DNA of 64,000 nucleotides from Streptomyces sp. SID13031 (GCF_010548305.1 NZ_JAAGLV010000004.1:1-64000); one strand, 5' to 3'; shown: positions 8,496 to 17,813, counted from the stretch's first letter. Translations and numbers: made by a program. Notes: generated by a model from the sequence alone, not told the origin.

Positions 8496-8870
8496 TCAGA
8501 TCCAGGAGATCCGCCCAGGTGCAGCGCCGGACCAGTGGGCCGGGACGAAGACCCGCTGTTCCTGCTGGCAGCGTCCTCGGCAGGTGGGACAAACGCTTGC
8601 AAGGCAGCCGAAACTGCTCCAGTGGCCGTAAGACTCGGGTGCCTCTCGCCGGACCTCGATCATCCTGGACTTGCAGTGCAGGCACCTCGGAGTCCCGGTG
8701 TCGACCGCTGGGATAGTTCGACGTGCTCGCGGGCGGTACGTGCCACTGACCACGCATCGGCCCGGCGACCAACCCGGCGACCGTCGGCGACTTAGCCGCC
8801 GGCGGAGTGCTGTGACGAAGCGTCCGCGGCGGGTGGCGGCGGATCGGCCGGACAGTTCGGTTCTCATCAT
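8496..8870 (-). CDS. Possible small zinc-ribbon protein
   Basis: A 124-residue reading frame starting MMRTELSGR with GGAGAG seven bases upstream. Its only recognisable feature is paired cysteines: RCLHCKSRMIEV, then FGCLASVCPTCRGRC, spaced as in a zinc ribbon. The N-terminal half is Arg-rich. It would be divergent from the STAND gene. Overlapping frames on this strand are also open, so coding status is uncertain; the ordered cysteines are the main support. Confidence 0.35.
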   Translation of the reverse strand: MMRTELSGRSAATRRGRFVTALRRRLSRRRSPGWSPGRCVVSGTYRPRARRTIPAVDTGTPRCLHCKSRMIEVRREAPESYGHWSSFGCLASVCPTCRGRCQQEQRVFVPAHWSGAAPGRISWI

Positions 8871-9048
8871 CGTCTGCTCTCCATGGCCTGGTGCTGGGTG
8901 TCGCGGCCAGACTTCGGGCTGCGGTGACGCTGTGAAAGCAGGCAGACAGCATTCGTACAAGGCCGTACGCGCTGACGTACAGACCCGTCCGGAAGCTTCG
9001 GGTAGCGTCCTGACTACTCAGTGTTGGAGCGGTGCTCGAGGGGGAGCC

Positions 9049-12000
9049 ATGAACCAACAAGTAGTGGGGTGGGAACCGCCGTCACCTGAACGCATCAGCA
9101 CGAGGGCTGATTTCACCCGCGAACTGCGTCTGTTGAGGGACCAGTCGGGCCTGAGCGTGCGCGACCTGTCGAGCCGTCTGGGTCAGCACCGCACGCACGG
9201 GACCAGCGCCGGTTGGCTGGCCGGCCGGAACATCCCGTCCGTCGCGTCACTCGATCTGTTCGTCGGATTGTTGCGGGCCTGCGGTGTGGCTGACGAGCTA
9301 CGCATCGACGCCTGGCTGACAGCGTGGCGGCTGGTGAACCGTACGCCGGGTCGCCGCGACGGGGCCGAGCCCTATCGGGGCCTGGCCAGTTTCCAGCCGT
9401 CCGACGCGGACTGGTACTTCGGCAGGGAGATGCTGACCGAACGCGTGGTCAACCAGATCACCCGGCTGCACGCAGGCGGCGGTGGCCTGCAGATCGTGGT
9501 CGGTGCCTCAGGTGCCGGGAAGTCGTCGATGCTGCGAGCCGGGGTGGTGCCGGCGTTGACGAGCAGGCGAGCTCCCGGTCGTCCGGGCTGGTCGGTGGTG
9601 CTGATGACCCCGGGTGAGCAGCCTGTCGAGACCCTCGGCGCGGTGCTGGCCGGCGATGAGGGAGTGCTGAGTGCGGAGGGCGACGATCGGCTGCTCATCG
9701 TCGTGGACCAGTTCGAGGAGTTGTTCACCGCTTGTCCGGATGAGGGTGCCCGGCTCTCCTTCATCCAGGCGCTGGCCGCGGCCGCTCATGAACCGCCCTC
9801 GCGGGCCGCCGACCGAACCGGGCGAGGTGGCCCGGCAACCGTTGTTCTGATCGGACTGCGGGCGGACTTCTACCCGCACGCGCTGAGATATCCAGAGCTG
9901 GCGCAACTCCTTCAGGATGCGCAGTTCGTCGTCGGGCCGTTGGGGCCGGACGATCTGCGCCGGGCGATCGTCGAGCCTGCCCACAAGGCGAACGTAGGCA
10001 TCGATGACGGCCTGGTCGAGTTGCTGCTGCGCGATATCGCCCCAGAGACGGGACGGCAACCCGGGCAGGCTTCCCCACCAGGCGCTCTTCCGCTGCTCTC
10101 GCATGCGTTGCTGGCCACCTGGCGGCGCTCGCCACGGGGTCAGATGACGGTGGGCGGCTATCTCACCAGCGGCGGTATCGCCGGTGCGGTGGCCCGAACA
10201 GCCGACGAAGCCTACGAGGAGCTGTCGCCACTGCAGCAGGACGTCGCGCGGCGGATCTTCGTGCGTCTGGTCAACTTGGGCGAGGACACAGCTGATACCC
10301 GCCGCAAGGTGGCCAGGTCGGAACTGTTGGCGAGCGGGGACCGGCAGGTCGAACTGGTCGTCGAGCAGTTCGTCGAACGCAGACTGCTGACGGCCGACGC
10401 CGGCACCATCGAGATCAGCCACGAGGCGTTGCTGGATGCGTGGCCGCTCCTGCACGGCTGGATCGACTCCGACCGGGAGGGTTTGCGGCACCGGCGCCGG
10501 CTGGCCGACGCGGCCGCGAACTGGCGTGACCTCGGCCGCGAGCCGGCTGCTCTGTACGGCGGCAGCCGGCTCGATGCGGTCCGTGGCTGGGTCACCGAGG
10601 TAGGGCGCGATCTCAGCCCGCAGGAACGCGAGTATCTCGAGGCCAGCCTGCAGAAGGAGCAGTTCGAACGGACGGTGGCCCGGCGCCGGACAAGACGCCT
10701 GCTCCGGCTGGTCGCGGCGCTGACCGTCTTGTCGCTGGTCGCGGGCGGTTTGGCCGGGTACTCCTACTGGAAGCGCAACTCGGTCAACCACGAGCGTGAT
10801 CTCGCCGTCTCCCGGCAGGTGGCCATCACGGCCAATCGGCTGCAGGCGACGGATCCAGGGCTTGCCGCCAGGCTGTCCCTGGCGGCTTACCGGATCGCGC
10901 CGACCCTGGAGGCCCGGTCCAGCCTCATCGACTCAACCGGTGGACCGCCGGTCACCCGGATCGTCCGCCCGGCCCGCGGACCCCAGAACGTCACGGTGAC
11001 ACCTGACGGCCGGACGCTGATCGGTGCCGGCGCAGGGCCGAGCGACACCGCCGTACTGCTCTGGGACATCAGCGATCCGCGGCATCCGGTCAGGCTCGGT
11101 GAACCGTTGACAGATCACTCGAAGGAGGTCTTCGCGCTGGCCGTCAGCCCGGATGGCCGGCTGCTCGCCACCGGTGGCCGGGACCACACGATCCAGCTGT
11201 GGAACATCTCGGATCCGGCTGCTCCGGTCAGGCTCGGCATGCTGCCCGGCGGGACGGAGGGAACTGTCTACTCGCTCGCGTTCAGCCCTGATGGTCAGGT
11301 GCTGGCCGCGGGGAACTCCGACCGCACCGTTCGACTGTGGAAGGTCACGGACAAAGGTCCGATGGGGGCGCCTGGCGTCCTCGCGAAGGCGTTGGACTCC
11401 GTGAACTCCGTGGCGTTCAGCGGCGACGGGAGGCTGCTGGTCGCCGTCGATACCGCAGGGCTGATGCAGGTGTGGGAACTCGGACCAGGCCGCGACCCCA
11501 GAGCGGTCGCGCGAGTACGGACCGGTACTACGAAACTTACCGCTGTCGCGTTCGCGCCTGGTCGGAAGGTGGTGGTCATTGGTGGCCTGAAGGGGCTCCT
11601 GAAGCTTTACGACTTGAGCCGCCCCGGCCAGCCGGTGCCGGTGGCCACTTCGATCACCCCGCCGGGCAACTGGGTCAATTCGATCGCCTTCAGCCCTGAC
11701 GGGAAGCTGCTCGGGATCGGGAGTTCGGACGATGTGGCGCAGGTCTGGGGGTTCCCGGCCGGAGATCTCGTGGCAACGTTGCCCCACACCGAGCCGGTCT
11801 CCACGGTCCGGTTCCTGCACTCCGGGCGAACCTTGGTGACCAGCGGCTCCGACGGGACTGCCCGGCTGTGGACCATTCCGGGTCCGGTGATGACCGGAGC
11901 CAAGGAGACCGTGGCCAGTGCGGCCATCGCCTCGGACGGTCGGCGGCTGATGGCGGCAGGCGGTGGCATCTCTCTGTGGGACGTATCGGATCCGGGGGCT

Positions 12001-12927
12001 CCGCTTGCCATTGCCGCCGGACTGACCGCGGCGGACATCGGCGAGACCGTAGGCGGCGCGGCGGCCCTTCGCCCGGACGGCAAACTGCTCGCGGCGGGAA
12101 CGACGGGTACCAGCGTCTTCCTCTGGACCCTGGACGACTGGCGGAAACCGGTCCGGCTGAAGTCACGGCTGACCGGGCCGGGCGCCATTGTCGAGTCACT
12201 CGTATTCAGCCCGGACGGCAAACTGCTGGCCGCCGGAAGCGACGACGGAAAAGTGTGGCTCTGGGACCTCGGCGATCCCCGTCGCCCGCTGGCACTCGGC
12301 GTGGCCCCCGGATCGGGCACCAGTAACTACGTATACATGGTTGCCTTTAGCCCGGACGGCCGGACCCTGGCCGCAGTGACGGCCGACGGAGTGGTCCAAC
12401 TGTGGGACATGTCCGACTCGCGCCGGATCCACACCATAACCACCTTCAAAGGATCTGCCGATCTGTTGTACTCAGTCGGATTCAGCCTGGACAGCAAGGT
12501 GCTGGCCACCGGCAGCGCCGACGGAACGGTCAGTCTGTGGAGTGTCGCGGACGCTTCGAAGGCTGTCCGGTTCGGAGCACCTCTGACCGGTCCTGACGGG
12601 ACCGTCTCCTCGGTGGTGTTCGGGCCGGACGGCCGCACGCTTGCTGCGACGACGAGAGGCGGGCAGGTCTGGTTCTGGGATGTCGCGGATCCCGGCAAGC
12701 CTCGTGCGGTGGCGATCCTCTCGGCCTCGACTGCGGCGGTATGGGCGGTTGCGTTCAGCCCTGACGGCCATACCGTCGCGACGGGCGGAACAGATCGCAC
12801 GGTCCGCCTGTGGGAGACAGATCCCGAGCAAGCCGCGGCGTTGGTCTGCTCCACCGGTGGCGACGGGATCACTCAGGAGGAGTGGCGCAAGTACGCGCCG
12901 GGGGTCGCCTATCGCTCAGTCTGCTGA
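9049..12927 (+). CDS. XRE-type HTH, nSTAND1 NTPase and WD40 membrane protein
   Basis: A 1292-residue multidomain protein. Residues 15-95 form a helix-turn-helix-like region (FTRELRLLRDQSGLSVRDLS, later WLAGRNIPS). The EPYRGLASFQPSDADWYFGR motif opens an nSTAND1 NTPase with Walker A VGASGAGKSSM (about 151-161) and Walker B LLIVVDQFEELF (about 214-226). A single membrane segment LLRLVAALTVLSLVAGGLAG lies near residue 560. The rest is a WD40 propeller array, with many FSPDGxxLAxxxxDxTVxLW repeats to the C-terminus. STAND proteins are ligand-triggered scaffolds; related forms act in conflict and signalling. GGGGAG precedes ATG 9049. Confidence 0.88.
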   Translation: MNQQVVGWEPPSPERISTRADFTRELRLLRDQSGLSVRDLSSRLGQHRTHGTSAGWLAGRNIPSVASLDLFVGLLRACGVADELRIDAWLTAWRLVNRTPGRRDGAEPYRGLASFQPSDADWYFGREMLTERVVNQITRLHAGGGGLQIVVGASGAGKSSMLRAGVVPALTSRRAPGRPGWSVVLMTPGEQPVETLGAVLAGDEGVLSAEGDDRLLIVVDQFEELFTACPDEGARLSFIQALAAAAHEPPSRAADRTGRGGPATVVLIGLRADFYPHALRYPELAQLLQDAQFVVGPLGPDDLRRAIVEPAHKANVGIDDGLVELLLRDIAPETGRQPGQASPPGALPLLSHALLATWRRSPRGQMTVGGYLTSGGIAGAVARTADEAYEELSPLQQDVARRIFVRLVNLGEDTADTRRKVARSELLASGDRQVELVVEQFVERRLLTADAGTIEISHEALLDAWPLLHGWIDSDREGLRHRRRLADAAANWRDLGREPAALYGGSRLDAVRGWVTEVGRDLSPQEREYLEASLQKEQFERTVARRRTRRLLRLVAALTVLSLVAGGLAGYSYWKRNSVNHERDLAVSRQVAITANRLQATDPGLAARLSLAAYRIAPTLEARSSLIDSTGGPPVTRIVRPARGPQNVTVTPDGRTLIGAGAGPSDTAVLLWDISDPRHPVRLGEPLTDHSKEVFALAVSPDGRLLATGGRDHTIQLWNISDPAAPVRLGMLPGGTEGTVYSLAFSPDGQVLAAGNSDRTVRLWKVTDKGPMGAPGVLAKALDSVNSVAFSGDGRLLVAVDTAGLMQVWELGPGRDPRAVARVRTGTTKLTAVAFAPGRKVVVIGGLKGLLKLYDLSRPGQPVPVATSITPPGNWVNSIAFSPDGKLLGIGSSDDVAQVWGFPAGDLVATLPHTEPVSTVRFLHSGRTLVTSGSDGTARLWTIPGPVMTGAKETVASAAIASDGRRLMAAGGGISLWDVSDPGAPLAIAAGLTAADIGETVGGAAALRPDGKLLAAGTTGTSVFLWTLDDWRKPVRLKSRLTGPGAIVESLVFSPDGKLLAAGSDDGKVWLWDLGDPRRPLALGVAPGSGTSNYVYMVAFSPDGRTLAAVTADGVVQLWDMSDSRRIHTITTFKGSADLLYSVGFSLDSKVLATGSADGTVSLWSVADASKAVRFGAPLTGPDGTVSSVVFGPDGRTLAATTRGGQVWFWDVADPGKPRAVAILSASTAAVWAVAFSPDGHTVATGGTDRTVRLWETDPEQAAALVCSTGGDGITQEEWRKYAPGVAYRSVC

Positions 12928-13032
12928 CGTCGTCGGCTAACTGGCGGCGGAGTGGAAGACTGCGGCGGCGTCGCCTCGGGAGGTGACTTCCAGACGGCGG
13001 GGAATATCCGGCCAGCCATGATGATTGAACTC

Positions 13033-13043
13033 TAAGTCACTTA
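13033..13043. promoter_or_regulatory. Perfect 11-bp palindrome upstream of the oxidoreductase gene
   Basis: TAAGTCACTTA is a perfect palindrome about 30 bases before the oxidoreductase start, followed by ACTTGACG. It looks like an operator of an HxlR/MarR-type redox regulator; no such regulator is adjacent. The 147 bases between 12928 and 13074 hold nothing else recognisable. Confidence 0.4.
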
Positions 13044-13074
13044 CTTGACGCTTCAACTCATTAGGAGTGGTGCT

Positions 13075-13986
13075 ATGCGAGCGGTTGTCTTCGAAGAGTT
13101 CGGTGGACCAGAGGTTCTGCAGGCCAAGGACATCAAGGAGCCGCAGGCCGGCCCGGGCGAGGTCCGGGTCGCGGTCAAGGCAGCCGCCGTCAACCCGATG
13201 GACTTCAAAGTCCGGTACGGCTGGTTCGAGAGCATGATGCCCACCACCTTCCCCGCCGTGCCCGGCGCCGAGGTGGCCGGTGTGGTCGACGAGATCGGTG
13301 AGGGCGTGACCGAGTTCGCCGTCGGCGACGAGGTCGTCGGCTGGTCGCAGGGCGGCTCGTACGCCGAGCACGCGCTGGTCGGCATCGTCGCGAAGAAGCC
13401 CGCGAACGTCTCGTGGGAGCAGGCCGTCGCCGTCCCGATCGCCGGTGAGACCGCTGCCCGCGTACTGCGTGAGCTCGGCGTCAAGGAAGGCGAGACCGTG
13501 TTGCTGCACGGCGCCGCCGGTGGTGTCGGCTCCGTCGGCGTCCAGCTCGCGGTCGCGCTCGGCGCCACCGTGATCGGTACGGCCTCCGAGGCCAACCACG
13601 AGTACCTCCGCTCGCTCGGCGCGATCCCGGTCGCGTACGGCGAGGGCCTGGTCGACCGGGTCAAGGCGGTCGCTCCGCAGGGTGTGGACGCCGTCTTCGA
13701 CGCGGCCGGCAAGGGCGGGCTGCAGGAGTCGATCGAGCTCCGCGGTGGTACCGACCGGATCGTCACCATCGCCGACATGGCCGCCGGTGAGCTCGGCGTG
13801 GCCGTCTCCGGCGCCGCCGTCGCGGACGACGTGAAGAAGAACGGCCTGGCCGAGCAGCTCCAGCTCGCCGCCGACGGCAAGCTGAAGCTGGCCGTGGCCA
13901 AGACCTTCACCCTCGAGGACGCCCGCACCGCGCAGGAGATCAGCGAGGCCGGCCACAACCGCGGCAAGCTCGTCATCGTCCCCTGA
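13075..13986 (+). CDS. NADP-dependent quinone oxidoreductase (zinc-free MDR family)
   Basis: A 303-residue medium-chain dehydrogenase/reductase. The N-terminal GroES-like domain starts MRAVVFEEFGGPEVLQ with NPMDFKVRYG. The Rossmann motif HGAAGGVGSVGVQLA binds NADPH. Catalytic zinc ligands are absent, which places it with quinone oxidoreductases and enoyl reductase-like enzymes. AGGAG lies eight bases before ATG 13075. A strong hairpin follows the stop, so it is likely monocistronic and controlled through the palindrome upstream. Confidence 0.88.
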   Translation: MRAVVFEEFGGPEVLQAKDIKEPQAGPGEVRVAVKAAAVNPMDFKVRYGWFESMMPTTFPAVPGAEVAGVVDEIGEGVTEFAVGDEVVGWSQGGSYAEHALVGIVAKKPANVSWEQAVAVPIAGETAARVLRELGVKEGETVLLHGAAGGVGSVGVQLAVALGATVIGTASEANHEYLRSLGAIPVAYGEGLVDRVKAVAPQGVDAVFDAAGKGGLQESIELRGGTDRIVTIADMAAGELGVAVSGAAVADDVKKNGLAEQLQLAADGKLKLAVAKTFTLEDARTAQEISEAGHNRGKLVIVP

Positions 13987-14007
13987 TCGTCCGGTGACGC
14001 CTTTCTA

Positions 14008-14041
14008 CAAGACCGTACGGCGGCGACGTCGTACGGTCTTG
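14008..14041 (+). terminator. Hairpin terminator after the oxidoreductase gene
   Basis: CAAGACCGTAC at 14008-14018 and GTACGGTCTTG at 14031-14041 form a perfect 11-bp stem with a 12-base loop. It has no clear U-tract, as is common in high-GC organisms. Confidence 0.65.
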
Positions 14042-14071
14042 GGAGAAGCCCACCGATGGGAGTTGGACACC

Positions 14072-14497
14072 ATGGCCGATTACGTGGCCACAGCGGAGAC
14101 CGAGATCAGTGCGTCGCCCGAGCGGGTCTGGGATGTACTGACCGACCCTGAGCAGATCAAGAAGTTCATGTTCGGGGCCGAGGTGGAGACCGACTGGCAG
14201 CCGGGGAGTCCGATCACCTGGCAGGGCGAGTACGAGGGCAAGAAGTACACCGACAAGGGCGAGATCCTCGCGGTCGAGAAGGCGCGGCTGCTCAAGGTGA
14301 CGCACTACAGCCCGCTGGGCGGCCAGCCCGACGTGCCGGAGAACTACCACACGCTCACCTACGAGCTGTCGGGTGACGACACCACGCGCCTGCGGCTGAG
14401 CCAGGACAACAACGGCAGCCAGGACGAGGCCGACCACTCGGCCGGCATGTGGGAGATGCTCGTCAAGGGCGTGAAAGAGGCAGCCGAAAGTAACTAG
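14072..14497 (+). CDS. SRPBCC (AHSA1/START-like) domain protein
   Basis: A 141-residue single-domain protein. ETEISASPERVWDVLTDPEQ and FGAEVETDWQPGSPITWQGEY are the N-terminal hallmarks of the AHSA1/SRPBCC hydrophobic-ligand fold; the C-terminal long helix has GMWEMLVKGVKEA. Ligand and role are unknown. The ATG at 14072 begins after the preceding terminator, with a GGGAG-like site upstream. Reading through the terminator would extend it with non-homologous residues, so the short start is preferred. Confidence 0.8.
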   Translation: MADYVATAETEISASPERVWDVLTDPEQIKKFMFGAEVETDWQPGSPITWQGEYEGKKYTDKGEILAVEKARLLKVTHYSPLGGQPDVPENYHTLTYELSGDDTTRLRLSQDNNGSQDEADHSAGMWEMLVKGVKEAAESN

Positions 14498-14524
14498 AAC
14501 CAGAGGACCCGTCATCATTGCCGG

Positions 14525-16807
14525 ATGACGGGGACGATTCCGACAGTGACCACTCGATTACGGCCCGGCATCGGGCTGCTCGGGTGGTGGCTGCTGGTGC
14601 CGGTCAGCGCGGTGCTGCTGCTGGTCCGGATCGGCGACTCGACCGGCGAGAGCATCCGCTGGATGCTCGTCTGGCTGATCGCCGTTCTACTGCCCGGCAC
14701 GCTGCTGTGGCGAGCCCTGGCCGGCGGTCGTTCGCTGACCCAGGACCTCGGCTTCGGCGCAGTCCTCGGCCTCGCCTGGCAACTGGCAGTCTGGGCAGCC
14801 TGTACTGCGCTCGGCGTCCCACTCCTCCAATGGGCCTTCGTCGCCGGGCTCCTATTGCTCTTCGCAGTGACCAAGTCGCTCCGGCCGCACCTCGGCTGGC
14901 GGGGCACCAGCCCAGCGCCGCCTCGCTGGTGGCACGTACTACTCGTCTCCAGCCTGCTGCTCGCGATGGTCCGGACCGTGGTCGTCCTGCTGCGACCCGT
15001 CCCGCTGCCGCCGATCCCCGCGACTCGCCACCAGGACATCTGGTACCAACTCGGGCTGGTCCAGCAGCTACTGCACGACGTCACGCCCGCGGACCCGTGG
15101 GTGCTGGGTGAGCCACTGATCTATCACTGGTTCGCGACCGCCTCGATGGCGAGCGGGTCGGTGATGGCCGACGTCCGCCCGCCGCAGGTGCTCATCCACC
15201 AATGGCCGCTGACCATGCTGCTCACGCTGGTCCTGGTCGGGTGGGCTGCGGGGGAGTTGCTCAGCGAGCGCAAGTGGGCGGCCCCGCTCGCCGGTCTGCT
15301 CGCCGGAGTCCTGCCGGGCGCGATTCAGTTGGTCGACACCCCCACGGCCAACATGTCGGCGGCGCAAGTCGTGCAGGGGCCGACTGGAACGATGGCCGCC
15401 GTCGTGATGCTGGGGCTGGTCGGGCCGACTGTGCTGATCTTGCGACGGCAGGCCGGTCGGGGTGTCTGGACTGCGATGGTCCTGATGCTCGCGCTGGCGA
15501 CCGGGACGAAACCGACCTTGCTCCCGATCATGGTGGTCGGCTGTCTCTTCGCCGCCGGTTTCGCGTGGGTGTCCGAGCGGCGGGCGCCGTGGCGGATGGC
15601 CACGCTGGCCGGGGTCGCGGCGGCCTTTCTGTTGGCGTCGTCGTTCGCGCTGACCGGTAGTACAGGTGGCAGCCGGTTCCAGTTCCTCGCGGCGCTCCGG
15701 GTCCAGCCGTACTACCAGGCCGTCACCGGGGACAAGTCGTACCCGGCCACGGGCAACTGGGTGCTGCCGTCGGTCGAGCATGGCGACGGCCGGATGATCC
15801 TGTTCGCGATCGTGCTGGTGACCTATTACTTGTTGGTCGACGCGCCCCGGTTGCTCACGTTGCTCGGGGTGAGGATGTCGCCGGTCCGCCGCGACCCGGC
15901 GTACTGGTGGATCGGTGGCTGTGTTCTCGCGGGCACCGGGGTGACGCTCGTCTTCTCGCACACGGGCTATTCGGAGTACCACTTCCTCGGCGCGGTGCTC
16001 GCGCTCGGGATGGTCGGGGTGGTTGCCGTCGGCGCCAATCTGGCTGGGCAGGCGCGGGCTCGGGACCTCGTCGTCGTGGCTGTGGCCGGGCTGGCCACGG
16101 CGGTCGCGCTCTATCTCTTCTGGCCGACTGACACCGAGACGCACACCGTGGCCCGAGCGGCGGCTGGGCTGCTGGCGCCGTTCGGGGTGCTGGCCGTGGT
16201 CGGGGCGATCGTGATCCTCGGGATCAACGGGACCCGGCAGGCCGCTTCGGTCGCAGTACAGGTGATCGTCCTGACGGTGGCGGCCGGCCTGCCGGTGCAG
16301 TTCATCGTGATCGGGGATGCGCTGCGCGACGCGACCAAGCCGTTGCCGCCGCCGAACATCGAGTACCGGACGTATCTGACCAAAGAAGAGCAGAGCGCGA
16401 TGCTCTGGCTGAGCACGCACCTCGAGCCCAATGATGTGGCCGTCAGCAACGTCTTCTGCATGCCAGGCCCGTACCGGCCGGGCTGCCCCGACGACGCGTA
16501 CTGGATGTCAGGGCTGAGCGGGGTGCAGCTGTGGATGGGTGGCTGGGCGTATGCGCCGGCCAACCTGGCCGCCACCGAGCACAAGCGCAGCTTCCTGCTC
16601 CAGCAGTCGCCGTGGCCCGATCGCGTGCTGGACAGCCGGATCGCGGTCGAGAAGCCGTCCGAACAACACCTCGCGAAGCTGTCCGGCGACGTCGGCATCA
16701 CCTTGATCATCGGCGACCTGCGCGCCGGCCCGGTCTCCCCAAAGCTGGACCAGCTCGCCACGCTCATCTACCGCAACCAGGACATTCGCATCTACCGCCT
16801 CCGCTAA
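14525..16807 (+). CDS. Multi-pass membrane protein, likely GT-C fold glycosyltransferase
   Basis: A 760-residue protein with roughly 12-14 hydrophobic segments. The first large loop contains ATRHQDIWYQLGLVQQLLHD then GEPLIYHWFATA, an arrangement seen in GT-C polyprenyl-sugar transferases, and the soluble C-terminal region has EYRTYLTKEEQSAMLWL and ends IYRNQDIRIYRLR. No specific family is recognised, so donor and acceptor are unknown. No good ribosome binding site precedes ATG 14525. A palindromic element follows the stop by four bases. Confidence 0.7.
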   Translation: MTGTIPTVTTRLRPGIGLLGWWLLVPVSAVLLLVRIGDSTGESIRWMLVWLIAVLLPGTLLWRALAGGRSLTQDLGFGAVLGLAWQLAVWAACTALGVPLLQWAFVAGLLLLFAVTKSLRPHLGWRGTSPAPPRWWHVLLVSSLLLAMVRTVVVLLRPVPLPPIPATRHQDIWYQLGLVQQLLHDVTPADPWVLGEPLIYHWFATASMASGSVMADVRPPQVLIHQWPLTMLLTLVLVGWAAGELLSERKWAAPLAGLLAGVLPGAIQLVDTPTANMSAAQVVQGPTGTMAAVVMLGLVGPTVLILRRQAGRGVWTAMVLMLALATGTKPTLLPIMVVGCLFAAGFAWVSERRAPWRMATLAGVAAAFLLASSFALTGSTGGSRFQFLAALRVQPYYQAVTGDKSYPATGNWVLPSVEHGDGRMILFAIVLVTYYLLVDAPRLLTLLGVRMSPVRRDPAYWWIGGCVLAGTGVTLVFSHTGYSEYHFLGAVLALGMVGVVAVGANLAGQARARDLVVVAVAGLATAVALYLFWPTDTETHTVARAAAGLLAPFGVLAVVGAIVILGINGTRQAASVAVQVIVLTVAAGLPVQFIVIGDALRDATKPLPPPNIEYRTYLTKEEQSAMLWLSTHLEPNDVAVSNVFCMPGPYRPGCPDDAYWMSGLSGVQLWMGGWAYAPANLAATEHKRSFLLQQSPWPDRVLDSRIAVEKPSEQHLAKLSGDVGITLIIGDLRAGPVSPKLDQLATLIYRNQDIRIYRLR

Positions 16808-16811
16808 AGCC

Positions 16812-16862
16812 CTTACGTCCGAAGAACTCGAGGGACGTGGTACCCACTTCTTCGGACATAAG
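16812..16862. repeat. Palindromic element with CTTACGTCCGAAGAA arm, copy 1
   Basis: CTTACGTCCGAAGAA at 16812-16826 pairs with TTCTTCGGACATAAG at 16848-16862 (one G-T pair). The loop is 21 bases. The same arms occur at 32051-32118. The position directly after a stop codon suggests a terminator; its recurrence suggests a dispersed repeat. Confidence 0.7.
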
Positions 16863-16885
16863 AAGAATGGGGGCGGGGTGATCAG

Positions 16886-16891
16886 TACTCT
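16886..16891 (+). promoter_or_regulatory. Leaderless-type -10 element for tatD
   Basis: TACTCT is followed by seven bases and then ATG 16899. This decides the ATG over the in-frame GTG at 16878, which lies upstream of the hexamer. Confidence 0.45.
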
Positions 16892-16898
16892 GGACCCC

Positions 16899-17813
16899 AT
16901 GTCATCCGACGGTGTGGAGGTCGATCGCCCGACGCGGGAACGCGCTGCCATCGGGGAGGACGGCCGGTCGCGGGACCGCAGCCGGCCCGCGGTGCCGGAT
17001 CCGCTGCCGATGAGCGTGGTCGACGCGCACTGCCATCTGGACATCGCCGACGGCGAGGACGGCAACTGGCTGGCCGCGGCCGAGGCGATCAAGCTGGCCG
17101 GGTCGGTCGGCGTCACCCGGATCGTCCAGGTCGGCTGCGACCTGCCCGGGGCTGTCTGGGCAGTAGACGCCGCCGAGCAGTACCCGAACCTGATCGCCGG
17201 CATCGCCCTGCACCCGAACGAGGCGCCGAAGCTTGCCGCAGCCGGTGAGCTCGACAGCGCGCTGGCCGAGATCGAGCGGCTGGCGACTTCTTCGGAGAAG
17301 GTCCGGGTGATCGGCGAGACCGGGCTCGACTACTTCCGCACCGGCGAGGACGGCCGGGCCGCGCAGCACGCGTCGTTCGCGGCGCACATCGAGCTGGCCA
17401 AGCGGCTCGACAAAACGCTGATGATCCACGACCGGGACGCGCACGACGACATCCTGGCCATCCTGGACCGCGAAGGCGTGCCGGACCGGGTGGTGATGCA
17501 CTGCTTCTCCGGCGACACCGAGTTCGCCCGCGAGTGCGTCAACCGCGGCGCCTTCCTGAGCTTCGCCGGGGTCGTGACGTTCAAGAACGCGCAGTCGCTG
17601 CGGGACGCGCTCGCCGTGACGCCGCTGGACCGCATCCTGGTGGAGACGGACGCGCCGTACCTGACGCCGTCGCCGCATCGCGGCCAGCCCAACGCGTCGT
17701 ACCTGATCCCGCACACGGTCCGGAAGATGGCCGGCGTGCTGAACATCTCGGTCGCCGAGCTGTGCCAGGCGCTGTCCGACAACTCCAACCGCGCCTTCGG
17801 TGGTTCGTGGTAA
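16899..17813 (+). CDS. tatD: TatD-family metal-dependent hydrolase/DNase
   Basis: A 304-residue TIM-barrel amidohydrolase-like nuclease. Metal ligands are seen in VDAHCHLDI (HxH), GETGLDYFR (Glu), LMIHDRDAHDD, VMHCFSGD and VETDAPYLTPSPHRG (Asp). The first 35 residues are an Arg-rich actinobacterial extension. The position before rpfB matches Rv1008-Rv1009 of M. tuberculosis. Its stop overlaps the GTG of the next gene by seven bases, implying translational coupling. Confidence 0.93.
   Translation: MSSDGVEVDRPTRERAAIGEDGRSRDRSRPAVPDPLPMSVVDAHCHLDIADGEDGNWLAAAEAIKLAGSVGVTRIVQVGCDLPGAVWAVDAAEQYPNLIAGIALHPNEAPKLAAAGELDSALAEIERLATSSEKVRVIGETGLDYFRTGEDGRAAQHASFAAHIELAKRLDKTLMIHDRDAHDDILAILDREGVPDRVVMHCFSGDTEFARECVNRGAFLSFAGVVTFKNAQSLRDALAVTPLDRILVETDAPYLTPSPHRGQPNASYLIPHTVRKMAGVLNISVAELCQALSDNSNRAFGGSW

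Noticed and set aside
10970-12810. DNA-level tandem repeat or CRISPR-like array
   Set aside because: The periodic similarity is the WD40 coding pattern; units differ at the DNA level and there are no spacers. No CRISPR array was seen anywhere in the window.
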